From Silene latifolia (lineage: Eukaryota; Streptophyta; Magnoliopsida; Caryophyllales; Caryophyllaceae): DNA of 64,000 nt. The DNA is taken from assembly GCF_048544455.1 (NCBI RefSeq), contig NC_133538.1, positions 253,380,491 through 253,444,490 of the forward strand, read 5' to 3'. The notes beneath the pieces were generated by a model that did not search any database, was not told the DNA's origin, and was given only the letters and a program-made list of their open reading frames with translations. Position numbers and translations under genes: made by a program. This document shows positions 34,572 to 45,464 of this stretch, piece by piece (positions within the stretch are counted from its first letter, which is position 1; every line of letters starts with the position of its first letter).

Positions 34572-36098
34572 TGATACCCGTCGTTGTGAGTACCAAAAAT
34601 ATTATTTATAAACCTATTAAAACTAACAGAAGCTAGTGGTAACAGGGTCGAACCACAGAGAGGCAGATGTAATAATTAGCTGTCTAATTCTAGTCTTAAG
34701 GAAACAATTGTGTGGGGGGTTTTAGTTGAATTGGTCTATAACTAATGGCAAATAAACGAGCTAATAAAAGAAATAAATTAAATCAAATAATAAAAAGGGG
34801 TACTAAGATGGTCGGTTCACTGTAGTTTCGGCGGCAGCGGCTAGGTAGGTCTAAAACAAATCACGTGAGACGGGAAAATAAGAGGTCCTCTCGGTCCACT
34901 CCTAACAAGTAGCATCTTTCGATCTCTCTACGGGTCCCTAATATCACTAGTACTGACACTCGTCCTGAAAAGTGACTAAAGACATAAACTTTACCTATCT
35001 TTCGATCTTAGGATAGTTTAGTCATTTTAATTGGTAGTCTGACAACCTTCCCTATCTTTCGATCTAATGGGTCAGTCATATACTAAGCATTCAACTAGTC
35101 GCATGCATTCGATTCGTCAAATGTAACAATTAAAACAATTAAAACGAAACACAGCTCACGTGCCCAGTCGATTGACCAGGGAACCCAGTCGATCGACCGG
35201 CGTGCGATTTAGGTCATACCAATTTTAATGCCGCCTAACCTACAGATTCCCAACATCCTAGCACGATGAATTTAGCTACTCATACTTGGAATGATAACAA
35301 CAATAAAATTAACGAAATTAACTACTGAATTCATGCTTGAAATAATACAATAAAAGACTAGCATAAAACGGTAAATTGGTTTCGGGAAACTAACTAGCAA
35401 TTCTATACTATGAACGTAATATAAGCAATGAAACTGAATAAGAGCAGGAGAATACCAAACGGAATTGCAGAGAAATAAAGATCCAAAAACCGAATGTAAT
35501 TGTAAATTGTATGAAAACAATATTGGGAACCCTAATTATTTGATATTCTAAAACCTAAATAAAACTGAAAATCTAGAATAAAAACTGAATATTTATTCTC
35601 AAAACTCAAGCTGCGTTATAAAGGAAAAGTACGCAGCTATTATTTCTAAACCTAATATATCATGGGCTTGCTAATTCTCGATCTTCTAATTCACGTCTGA
35701 GAAAGCGTCTTGGTCGATCGACTGCTGGGACCGGTCGATCGACTGGTCTATGCTGAACAGTAGCTACTGGAACCCGTGGGTTAGTCGATCAACCATAGGA
35801 CCCGGTCGATCGACTGCTTTAGCTGACTCTTGACTTCTAACTTCTCGTGGATTTGTCTTTCGGCCCTCGAAATGCGCACCAAGCTCGTTCCTTGAGTAAA
35901 TACTTCACGTCAAATGCAGTGCAAGATACTTGGGGACGAATTTGGCTCAAAATCTACTCATTTCCGCATAAATCTGCAATATTACATAAAAATACGAAAG
36001 TAGACGAAATGGGGAAAATAGTAGCTTTAAACTACACAAATGAGCTCTGAAATGCGTGTAAAATAGGGTGTAAAACATCATATAAATGACACGCATCA
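34572..36098 (-). repeat. E4 3' LTR
   Basis: The 1527-bp LTR on the minus strand starts TGATGCGTGTC and ends GGGTATCA. A minus-strand TATA-like TTTATAACG lies around 35613-35622, with GTCGATCGAC motifs upstream (35711-35818) and downstream (35163-35200). Confidence 0.93.
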
Positions 36099-36137
36099 AA
36101 CTTCCCCAAACCAAACCCTTGCTTGTCCCCAAGAAAG
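36099..36137 (-). promoter_or_regulatory. E4 polypurine tract with adjoining hairpin
   Basis: On the minus strand a stem-loop (36137-36118; loop GGGA, one mismatch in the 8-bp stem) precedes GGGTTTGGTTTGGGGAAGTT and the LTR start. Confidence 0.75.
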
Positions 36138-38275
36138 AACTAGACTCGATCTAATGACCTATTGGAACGAGTTCAATCTCAGAGTGAATTGCAACATGTA
36201 AAGCCTAAACCATTTTAATGCAACAACTAACAATTAATTAGCAATGCGAATCATGCAAATGAATTATGAAGTCGTTAAAAACTGCTGAACCGCTGACTAT
36301 AGAGACTTATCTAATTAAACTCTCACGGGTCGCTCAAATCACTCAAATAAGCACAAGGTGAATATAAGTATAAGATAGAAAGAATTCATTTTGTTGGTGA
36401 CACTCACCTAACTACGACCTATAAGAACATGCTTGCAATATAATATGAAAGTAATCTCTACAACCGTACATATGCATTCCAGCCGAACTAATGACCATGA
36501 CACATGCCGAGGTATATATGGATATGTGAGGTATGGGTAAGAAGAGGCAAAACATTTATGGAAAAGTGAAGGTACGGGTGATCAAGCTAGTACCAAAACG
36601 GAACCATATGAAAACATCCAACTTCTTGCTCAAATTCAATCGATACGGTGCTATAGCAAGCACAAAACTCACAATCTCCGTAATAAATCAACTCCCCATA
36701 AGATATAAATGAAACATGGGAGCAAAAATCGCCATCTAATAAAGATATGAATCATGCGAAAATGATTTCTTTTCTTTCTCGGCTTTCGGGTCGCAGCCGA
36801 TCGACCGATGATGCCAGTCGATCGACTGCCTATACAGTACAGCACTCTTTTTTTTTTCGAAATATTATTTTCTCTTTTTTTTTTCTTTTGTTTCTTCTTT
36901 TCCTTTTTCATTTTCCAATCATCATCTCAACAGAGCATATGCCACCAAAAACGAGTAACAATCCTAAAAACTAAACTACTAGCTTGACAAGGGCAGGCTA
37001 AATGTAGGATGTAGTAAACGGGACAAAAAGGCTATTTTTGGCAGTGTGGAGCTTAAGGGTAGAATGAGAAAAGGGAACCTCTACCACATGTGTCAACAAA
37101 CCACAAACCGAATGCATACAGGTATTAAGCAGATTAAGTTCATATTTATGCAAATTAATGAAACATGTCTCATAAGGAGTACTACTCACAATCCTAGATA
37201 AACTGGTCATGAATGACACCAGTTATAGGCTCTAAAACTCAGAAATATAAGTAGTTTGCCAAAAATCAAAGTTAGGTTTCAAGTCCCGCAAATAAATTAA
37301 CGAAAACTCGTAGACTATGCATATTTCATTCTACTAATAACATGTCAATTAGCAAGGCTTAGGCATAAACAGCTGCAAGTGCAATGTCATCATTGAAATA
37401 CTACTGTTGCGACTCAACCTATATGCTAGAATAAACGTGCATTTTTTGAATTTTTTGAATTTTTTGAAATTTTTTGGATTTTTCTGTATATATAAAGGAA
37501 AATAAACAACAATGCAAGACAAAAAAATGTAAACGTGAATGCAAGCAATGCAATAAAAACATATGCAAATGAGACGCAAAACCCTTCCCCAAACCAAATC
37601 GCACAATGTCCCCATTGTGCAAAATCATGTATATAAACAACAAAGGAAATGGGATTTTGCGAGAAATAACCAAACAAAACATGAAGTAAAGGAATCGGAA
37701 CTCACAAGACTTTAAGCGCAGCAAAAGGAAACCTCCCCAACCCAGTGTGAGCTAGGAGGTTTCAGTAGCCAGCAGTGCTACCAATAAATACCTGAAAAGA
37801 CAAACAAAACCACACATAAAATCGGAGAAAGCAATGTGGAAGCGGTAATTATGTGCAAAAATAAGAAAACGGAAGAAATCAGAAATTAAGCGGAGAATAA
37901 AGTGAAGGGAATACTCCCTCGTCTCCGCAAATCGACCAAACACAGCAGGGGAATGATCGAAAATAGGTAAAGCAGCTCTTGGCGGTCGATCGACCGGGAT
38001 GAACAGGAACAGTAGCTGCTGGAATCTGCAGCTCAGTCGATCGACCACTCAGGCCAGTCGATCGACTGAAATACCTGCTGAAAGTTCTGATTTTCTTCGA
38101 ATTAGCTCAATAGCTCGAGCTAATATGGTCTATAAACCTGTAAAAGCACATAATAACGCGCCCAAAATTACGCAAAACCCAAATGTAAAGTCTAAAGTCT
38201 AGCTAATTATTAGAGCACACAAAAACAAATAAAGCTAAATGTTCAAAAACAAAATTAAAAGAAATGTTTCAAACT
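36138..38275 (-). other. E4 long non-coding region
   Basis: No supported protein is seen. It contains TCGATCGA motifs (36795-36829 and 37983-38069) and a second hairpin plus polypurine-like unit (37582-37620). The GAATTTTTTGAA tract lies at 37440-37490. It aligns by eye along its length with E2 10880-12900. Confidence 0.7.
37582..37620 (-). promoter_or_regulatory. E4 internal hairpin plus polypurine-like unit
   Basis: GCACAATGTCCCCATTGTGC at 37601-37620 is a perfect 8-bp stem with 4-base loop. The minus strand continues GATTTGGTTTGGGGAAGGG, nearly identical to the true polypurine tract 1.48 kb downstream. Confidence 0.7.
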
Positions 38276-39440
38276 CCGGGTTGCCTCCCGGTAGCGCTAG
38301 ATTAGACGGTCCCAGCTCGACCCACTTTTCGATCATCAAAAAGCACAAATCACTGGCCCACTACTAGGCTTGATCAACGACGCAGTGGCTTCAAAGAATC
38401 AAATCTACTCCCGGCCTCCACAACAAGGCGACGGAAGAACAACAACGTCTCGCAGCATCCGGATCCCAATCTTTCACCTCAGCGCACAGCTTTTTCTTAG
38501 ACGGCATATCCTCATCAAGACCTCCTCTTGGATCATATATCCGAGCACTTCCAGACTTCGAGCTAGGAATACCCAACTCACCTCCGGGGTCTTTGAACTT
38601 GTCAAGACCTGTAGAAAGAGAAACAAAGCGATGTTCCTCCAAGTTGTTCCCAAACTGGGGCGGAGGCGTCAATTCTACAGCAGCAAATGGTTCAACAGAA
38701 GGAGTAAGAAGGTATACATAATCGACTAAAGGGGTGGAATTACCTCTAATCAGATAGGAATGGTCTTCACTCACCTTCTCATCGTCATCCGGAATAGGCG
38801 TTGGTGACGATTTAACAATTTCCAAGGCTGCAGGGGTCGATCGAACAGCGTCACTACTCGATCAAGTAGTTTCCTCCTCCATCACAACTGGTCAATCGAC
38901 CACTGGTTCCAGTCGATCGACCCCTCTCCCTTCTGCAGTGTCAATCGTTCGACCACACAAATTTGCTTGATCGAATTCTTCATGTGGCACGGCATTGAAG
39001 TCTTCAATTGACGCTTCATCTTCCTCCAAATCATCATCCTCCGAGTCATACATATCATCATTTTGCTCGGCAGCTACTTGAGCCAAGAGAAGCTCAAGTC
39101 TTTTGAAAGAAGCTTCTCTCCGTTCAGCCTCTTCTTGCATTTGGAGTTTAAGCATCTCCACCATAGACTTCAATTCCGCACTCTCTTCAGAAGGAAGAGG
39201 GTCTTGCTGAAGCTGTGCAAAGGAATATGAAGGCTCTTGAAAGCCTTGTTGATAGTACGGATGTGGTGGCATATAATGACCTTGTTTATATTGCCAGTAA
39301 GCATTGACTTGGTCCATATCTGCTTGGCCTATAGCGGAATCATGCCCCTCCGCGCCACATCTCCCACAAATCTCCACCTGCTGCTCCCAAGAATGGAACA
39401 TGAGTGGACTCTCCTGAAGTACTGCAAATAAACAATACAA
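38276..39440 (-). pseudogene. Gag zinc-knuckle remnant joined to post-protease tail (E4)
   Basis: The frame 39440-38892 holds a knuckle-like CGRCGAEGHDSAIG (last Cys replaced by Gly), a QYKQGHY segment, a coiled-coil-like stretch (LKSMVEMLKLQMQEEAERRE) and an acidic segment. Capsid is missing. After the TCGATCGA cluster (38836-38950) the frame 38825-38391 continues with an acidic tail containing TPPPQFGNN, comparable to the tail after the protease in E2 and E5. The protease that should lie between is deleted. The CCGGG-loop-CCCGG hairpin at 38276-38291 marks the end. Confidence 0.75.
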
Positions 39441-39520
39441 AAGAAGAAGATAAGAACTGCCTCAAGGTACTCAGTCTTCCCTTGAGGCAAAAAACAGACT
39501 AAAAATTAGAAAAATTGCCT

Positions 39521-39538
39521 CCCCGGCAACGGCGCCAA
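39521..39538 (-). other. Primer-binding site, tRNA-Asp (E4)
   Basis: The minus strand reads TGGCGCCGTTGCCGGGG just inside the LTR edge at 39543, the same site as in the other elements. Confidence 0.9.
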
Positions 39539-39542
39539 AATT

Positions 39543-41381
39543 TGATACCCGTCGTTGTGAGTACGAAAAATAATATTTATAAACCTATTAAAACTAACAG
39601 AAGCTAGTGGTAGCAGGGTCGAACCACAGAGAGGCAGATGTAATAAATAGCTGTCTAATTCTAGTCTTAAGGTAACAATTGTGTGGGGGGTTTGAGTTGA
39701 ATTGGTATATAACTAATGGCAAATAAACGAGCTAATAAAAGAAATAGATTAAATCAAATAATAAAAAGGGGTACTAAGATGGTCGGTTCACTGTAGTTTC
39801 GGCGGCAGCGACTAGGTAGGTCTAAAACAAATCACGTGAGACGGGAAAATAAGAGGTCCTCTCGGTCCACTCCTAACAAGTAGCATCTTTCGATCTCGCT
39901 ACGGGTCCCTAATATCACTAGTACTGACTCTCGTCCTGAAAAGTGACTAAAAACCTAAACTTTACCTATCTTTCGATCTTAGCATAGTTTAGTCATTTTA
40001 ATTGGTAGTCTGACAACCTTCCCTATCTTTCGATCTAATGTGTCAGTCATATACTAAGCATTCAACTAGTCGCATGCATTCGATTCGTCAAATGCAACAA
40101 TTAAAACAATTAAAACGAAACACAGATCACGTGGCCAGTCGATCGACCAGGGAACCCAGTCGATCGACCGGCGTGCGATTTAGGTCATACTAATTTTATT
40201 GCCGCCTAACCTACAGATTCCCTACATCCTAGCACGATGAATTTAGCTACTCATACTAGGAATGATAACAACAATAAAATTAACGAAATTAACTACTGAA
40301 TTCATGCTTGAAATAATAGAACAAAAGACTAGCATAAAACGGTAAATTGGTTTTGGGAAACTAACTAGCAATTCTAACTAGTCGCATGCATTCGAGTCGT
40401 CAAATGTAACAATTAAAACAATTAAAACGAAATACAGCTCACGTGGTCAGTCGATCGACCAGGGAACCCAGTCGATCGACCTGCGTGCGATTTAGGTCAT
40501 ACCAATTTTAATGCCGCCTAACCTACAAATTCCCTACATCCTAGCACGATGAATTTAGCTACTCATACTAGGAATGATAACAACAGTAAAATTAACGAAA
40601 TTAACTACTGAATTCATGCTTGAAATAATAGAACAAAAGAGTAGCATAAAACGGTAAATTGGTTTCGGGAAACTAACTAGCAATTCTATACTATGAACGT
40701 AATATAAGCAATGAAACTGAATAAGAGCAGGAGAATTCCGAACGGAATTGCTGAGAAATAAAGTTCCAAAAACCAAATGTAATTGTAAATTGTACGAAAA
40801 CAATATTGGGAACCCTAATTATTTGATATTCTAAAACCTAAATAAAACTGAAAAACTAGATTAAAAACTGAATATTTATTCTCAAAACTCAAGCTCCGTT
40901 ATAAAGGAAAAGTACGCAGCTATTATTTCTAAACCTAATATATCATGGGCTTGTTAATTCTCGATCTTCTAATTCACGTCTGAGAAAGCGTCTTGGTCGA
41001 TCGACTGCTGGGACCGGTCGATCGACTGGTCTATGCTGAACAGTAGCTACTAGAACCCATGGGTTGGTCGATCGACCATAGGACCCGGTCGATCGACTGC
41101 TTTAGCTGACTCTTGACTTCTAACTTCTCGTGGATTTGTCTTTCGGGCCTCGAAATGTGCACCAAGCTCGTTCCTTGAGTAAATACTTCACCTCAAATGC
41201 AGTGCAAGATACTTGGGGACGGATTTGGCTCAAAATCTACTCATTTCCGCATAAATCTGCAATATTACATAAAAATACGAAAGTAGAAGAAATGGGGCAA
41301 ATAGTAGCTTTAAACTACACAAATGAGCTCTGAAATGCGTGTAAAATAGGGTGTAAAACATCATATAAATGACACGCATCA
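39543..41381 (-). repeat. E4 5' LTR with 312-bp tandem duplication
   Basis: The LTR is 1839 bp, 312 bp longer than its partner. The segment 40064-40375 is repeated at 40376-40687; the second copy starts at AACTAGTCGCATGCATTCGA. The rest is nearly identical to 34572-36098. Confidence 0.92.
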
Positions 41382-42117
41382 TTAATAAAGATGAATTGAA
41401 TATCTTGGGTGGGTACTTGAACATTGATAGTGGTACTCCTTTTGTCCTAAACATTGCCTCTAGGACCACCCATCACTTTCAGAACATAGGGGATGGGAAT
41501 TTATCTACTGTTGTTTGTGGCGGGTTAGTCACTCACTTAGCCCGCCGACTTTTTCCTGACATCCTCTGAGGCATGCTGCCTCTAGCCCGCCGACTTTTTC
41601 GATCTAATGAACATTCCTTACATGATTGACGTGAACTGGATGACACCTGACTTGACATGGAAGATATCCACAGCACTTTCTGTGACCCTTCCTTGCTCCA
41701 CTCTACCCCCACTCATTTCTCTCACAGAGGTTCAACGTGGAGCACCTCGACCACAGACGCCCTCTTACCTCTTGTATTACACTATGTCAAGGGCATCTAC
41801 TGCCAGGTCGAGACAGACTTCCCATACCACTAGGGAGACGGGTCAGTCCTCTAGGGGACCACGTGAGTCACCTCATGCATCTCCACGCACTGCACCCTCC
41901 ACTACTGAGAGCCAGCCTGGACCACAGCCGGTTTATCCGGCCCACTTTATTTGTCCACCTCTTTTTACCGCCATCGGTCATGGATCAGGTGGGGCGGGAT
42001 CACCTTCTACTTGACATGTGCAGGCGTACAACTAGGATGGAGCTGAACCAGGCCTTAGCCGACTTTCCTATCTACGACCGCTACGCCCGTGCCGGATGGT
42101 TGCCACCAGCTGGATGA
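41382..42117 (+). pseudogene. Athila ORF1-type (env-position) protein, C-terminal part (A)
   Basis: It begins with the second TTAAT and continues the gene split at 34571: ELNILGGYLNIDSG, HHFQNIGDGN, VVCGGLVTHLARRLFP. A TGA lies at 41568. Beyond it, frames contain a Pro/Thr/Ser-rich segment and a final PADG-type end near 42117. Homologous to E5 52250-52880. Confidence 0.78.
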
Positions 42118-43873
42118 CCATATCCGTCTTACTAACGCTACCCTGTGGACGGTTACCCTCGCCCTACTTCTACGGAGGACACAGCTGAGGTGGAGGAGAG
42201 GTACCGGGCCGAGCTTTCTTCATGTTCTCGAGCAAGGGAGGAGGAGGACGTCGACTACGAGGCGGGCGATGACTAGTAGCAGCTGGCTACGACGTCCCCT
42301 TGTTGTTGGCTGGTTTGGGGAGGTCTTTTACATGCCCTATCTTATGAGTCCCTTTCCTTTTCTGCTTTATTTGTACTTTTTCTCGTTTTGCGTACCCCTT
42401 TCCCCCAAATATTTTTATGCTGCTGGTGTTTGTTGAACACAATGAGGGCATTGCGTGATTTGGTTTGGGGAGGGTATGCATCTGTCTGTTTGCATCCATT
42501 TGCATTTTTGTTGCATTTTTGTTTACATGTTTATTGCATTTCCGTTTGCATTGTTTTTTCCTTTTCTACTATCAAAAAAAAATGAAAAAAAAAAAAATTG
42601 AAAAAAACTACAAAAACATGTTTTTTCTTTTGTATATTAGGTCGATTAGGAATGGTAGTATTTCAATGATGATATTGCACTACATTTTGTTTTGCCTAAG
42701 CCTTGCATAATTGACATGTTATTACTAGAGCCTTTTATGCATGGTCCACGAGTTTTTGTTAAATTCCTTGCTTAACGTTAGACTTGACTTTGAATTTTGG
42801 CAAGCAACCTATAATTTCTAAGGTTTAGAGCTTATAAACTGGTGACATTCATGACAAGTTCATGTAGGAATGTGAGTAGTTACTCCTTATAACAACATAT
42901 CAAAATTGCATAAGCATGAATTCAATGTACTTAGTACCTGTATGCATTCGGTTCTGTGGTTGGTGACACATTTTAGGAGAGGCAATCCCCTTTATTCATT
43001 TTACCCATGAGCTCCGCATAGCCAAATTGCCTGTTTTATCCCATATAGCTACAATCTATAATTCTGCCTACCCTAGCCGAGCTAGTAATGGTAGCCTGTT
43101 GGAAATGTTTCAGTGCAATGTGTTTATATCTGGTTTGAGAAGTTGGTGGAAAAGTTGAAGGGCATGAAAAGAAGAAAAGAAAAAAAATTGAAAAAAAAGA
43201 GGTTGAAAAAAAAAGAAAAGGAATAAAAAGAAAGTTAGAAAAATCATATGCGGAAAAATGGAAGATTTTGTGTTGATGATTTATACTCCCATGTTTTATC
43301 TGTATCTTATGGGGAGTTGACAGTTTTTTCGTGAATTGTGAGTTCTGTGCATCCAATTTGCACTGTTTTGTATTGTTAAATTGAGTATGAAGTTGGAATG
43401 TTGTTAAATTTGGTATTCGGTTGTTACTAGCTTCGCTTTTAACTACATTTTCCCAAATTCATTTTAGCCCCTTCTTACCCATTACCTCACTTACCCCAAA
43501 TGTAAGTCTTCGGCATGTGTCTTGGTCATTTAAATGGTTGGAATGCATATGTACGGTTGTAGAGATTTTATTCATGTTAGACTGCATGCATGTTCTTATA
43601 GGTCGCGTTAGGTGAGTGTTATTTATTCTTTCTATCTTACATTATATCTTACCACGTGTTTAAATGTGTGATTAAGCAACCCGTGAGAGTCCATTATGAT
43701 AAGTCTTGCAAGGTTGAAGGTTCAGCAGTTTTTAACATCTTCATAATTCGTTTGCATGACTCATCTTGTTAATTGATTGTTGGTTGTTGCATTAAATTTG
43801 TTTGGGCATTTCACTTTGTAGTTAGCTCTGAGACTGAACCCGTTCCATTACTTACTTTAGGTAGAGTCTAGAG
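42118..43873 (+). other. A long 3' non-coding region
   Basis: No supported protein. It holds the hairpin plus polypurine-like unit (42438-42476), an A-rich tract (42572-42612) and a G/A-rich tract (43150-43240), then sequence homologous to E2, E4 and E5 up to the polypurine tract. Confidence 0.65.
42438..42476 (+). promoter_or_regulatory. A internal hairpin plus polypurine-like unit
   Basis: CAATG-AGGG-CATTG at 42441-42454 (5 bp of perfect stem, extendable by one pair past an A-C mismatch) is followed by GATTTGGTTTGGGGAGGG. It lies 1.43 kb upstream of the true tract. Confidence 0.65.
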
Positions 43874-43912
43874 CTTGCTTGGGGACAAGCAAGGGTTTAG
43901 TTTGGGGAGGTT
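43874..43912 (+). promoter_or_regulatory. A polypurine tract with adjoining hairpin
   Basis: CTTGCTTG-GGGA-CAAGCAAG (43874-43893) is a perfect 8-bp stem with a 4-base loop. GGTTTAGTTTGGGGAGGTT and the LTR start TGATGCG follow at once. The purine run primes plus-strand DNA synthesis in LTR elements. Confidence 0.8.
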
Positions 43913-45221
43913 TGATGCGTGCTTCATTTATATGTTTTATCTTATCATTTTGCATGCATTTCTACGTCATTTTGAGTAGCATAAGCTACTATTCTCCTTT
44001 GTTTCGGTTACTTTGGGTCGTGTTATGTTTCATGTAGGTTGTTGACCCAAATGGTGAAGAATGAGCCTAAACCCGTCCCCGGAGTTGCATTTTTGATACT
44101 AGTGAAGCTAGAGCTCGAAAACGGTCGTCTTGGAATGCGTGATGCTACATGGAAGTGCATGAGGAAGAGGCTGAACGTTGTTGTCTAGAAGAAAAGTCGA
44201 TCGACTGCTTTATATATTCGATCGACTGGTTTTGCTTGAGGAGTTGGTCGATCGACTGATTTATTGGTCGATCGACTATTTTCACTTACCAGGCCGTGTT
44301 TGTTTAATAAGTTAATCAGCCCATTAGTTGTTTAGTAATAAATTTCGGCTACTGTTATATAAAGCATAGAACAATTTTAGGTTATCTTTCACATTGCTAA
44401 AACACTTCATACGTTGCCTTTGTTTAGAAATTCGGATCGGAAACTTGTAATCTTTCTTCCTTTATTTCAGTGATTCAATTAACCTTCGTTCTTCAATTAT
44501 TATTTCCCTTTGTTCGTTTAATTTTCTTTGTTTGCTTTTATCGTATTCTTTATTATTGTTTCCATCTTATCACCATGTTTAATTTAGTTATCATTGTTAT
44601 TGTTAATTTCATCAGTTTAATCATGAGTAGCTAATTTCTTCATGCTAGTATTTAGGGGATCCATGGTTATATGACGGTTTTAAATTAGAATATTAGATCT
44701 GGAAAAATTATTCGTCTGAATTGTTAATCGTAGCATTTAAATCCTATTTAATTAGTTGAATGCATGCGGCTAGTTATTTAATCTGGTAAACTCCGACCTA
44801 GATCGAGAGATTGGAAAGATTGAGATCTGCTACGAACAATAGAATACTTTATATAGAGCGAGAGCATATTAGAAAGTTTCTAGGGTGATTAGTGGACCGA
44901 GAGGACCTTATCACTGCCCTTCAGACCGTAATTTGACTAAGTCTTTGACCTTACCTTTGACGTTGTTAGACCATGGTGAAACGACAATCCTAGCTATTTT
45001 CCTTTATATTTTTATACTCGTTTTCTACACTTTATTTCTTTACTTTTCGCTACATTAGTTTAGTAATCAAACAAAATCAAACCCCCAGACTTGTTACCTA
45101 GATAGATTAGATTTAGCAAATAGAACAAGTTGTCTCCCTATGGATACGATCCTGACTTCCTCTACTGCATTAGTTTAGGCTAGTTGGTTTATCTTTGATA
45201 GGTGTGCGATTTAGCTTGTCA
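43913..45221 (+). repeat. 3' LTR of A
   Basis: The 1309-bp LTR runs from TGATGCGTGC to TTAGCTTGTCA. Four GTCGATCGAC-type motifs (44195-44278) lie about 80-160 bp upstream of the TATA box TATATAAAG (44356-44364). It is uninterrupted and provides the reference for the 5' LTR broken by E1 and E2. Confidence 0.93.
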
Positions 45222-45464
45222 ATAAGCCTACACCAGAATATAAGATTGGCCCAATAACTACAAGGTATATGCAAGCCCAATTGTAAAACATAACAAAAGC
45301 ATAGAATAAAGGAAGAAGGAAATAAGGGATGTAGCCATTATACCCCAACCCATGACCAACCATGCCTAGCCAGGCCGTGGCCAAGCCGCCAACCCACGGC
45401 CAGCCCAGCTGCCCATCCAACCATCTCCACAGCGAGCCCCCACGGTCAGCCCAGTTGTGGCCAA
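45222..45464 (-). repeat. Probable LTR fragment of element F
   Basis: A 243-bp stretch with no ORF of note lies between A and E5. Its last five bases, GCCAA, are the E5 target duplication, so it continues at 56378. By continuity it belongs to the F 3' LTR; no independent motif proves this. Confidence 0.45.

Larger units (their letters stand above)
34572..41381 (-). mobile_element. E4: short Athila-like derivative
   Basis: The 6810-bp element has two LTRs, ends TGAT/ATCA and the target duplication TTAAT (34567-34571 and 41382-41386). On the minus strand: 5' LTR, tRNA-Asp primer site, a gag remnant, a post-protease tail, a long non-coding region with hairpin units and the 3' LTR. Capsid, protease, polymerase, integrase and env-position genes are absent. 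Joining A across the insertion site restores the ELNILGGYL segment of its env-position gene. Confidence 0.93.
8987..45221 (+). mobile_element. A: Athila-like Gypsy element with gag-pol-env layout, carrying four insertions
   Basis: After removing E2, CACTA and E4 the parts read as one plus-strand element: 5' LTR fragments, primer site, gag, protease, RT, RNase H, integrase, env-position ORF, long 3' non-coding region, polypurine tract and 3' LTR (43913-45221). It is the only element here with polymerase and integrase. Every gene is broken, so it is a fossil. The first part of its 5' LTR lies left of E1 and outside the window. The five bases after it are ATAAG; the matching left copy cannot be seen. 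Confidence 0.9.

Noticed and set aside
45222..45464. Possible host gene fragment between A and E5
   Set aside because: No codon-like pattern or recognisable motif; continuity across the E5 insertion makes it part of the F LTR more likely.
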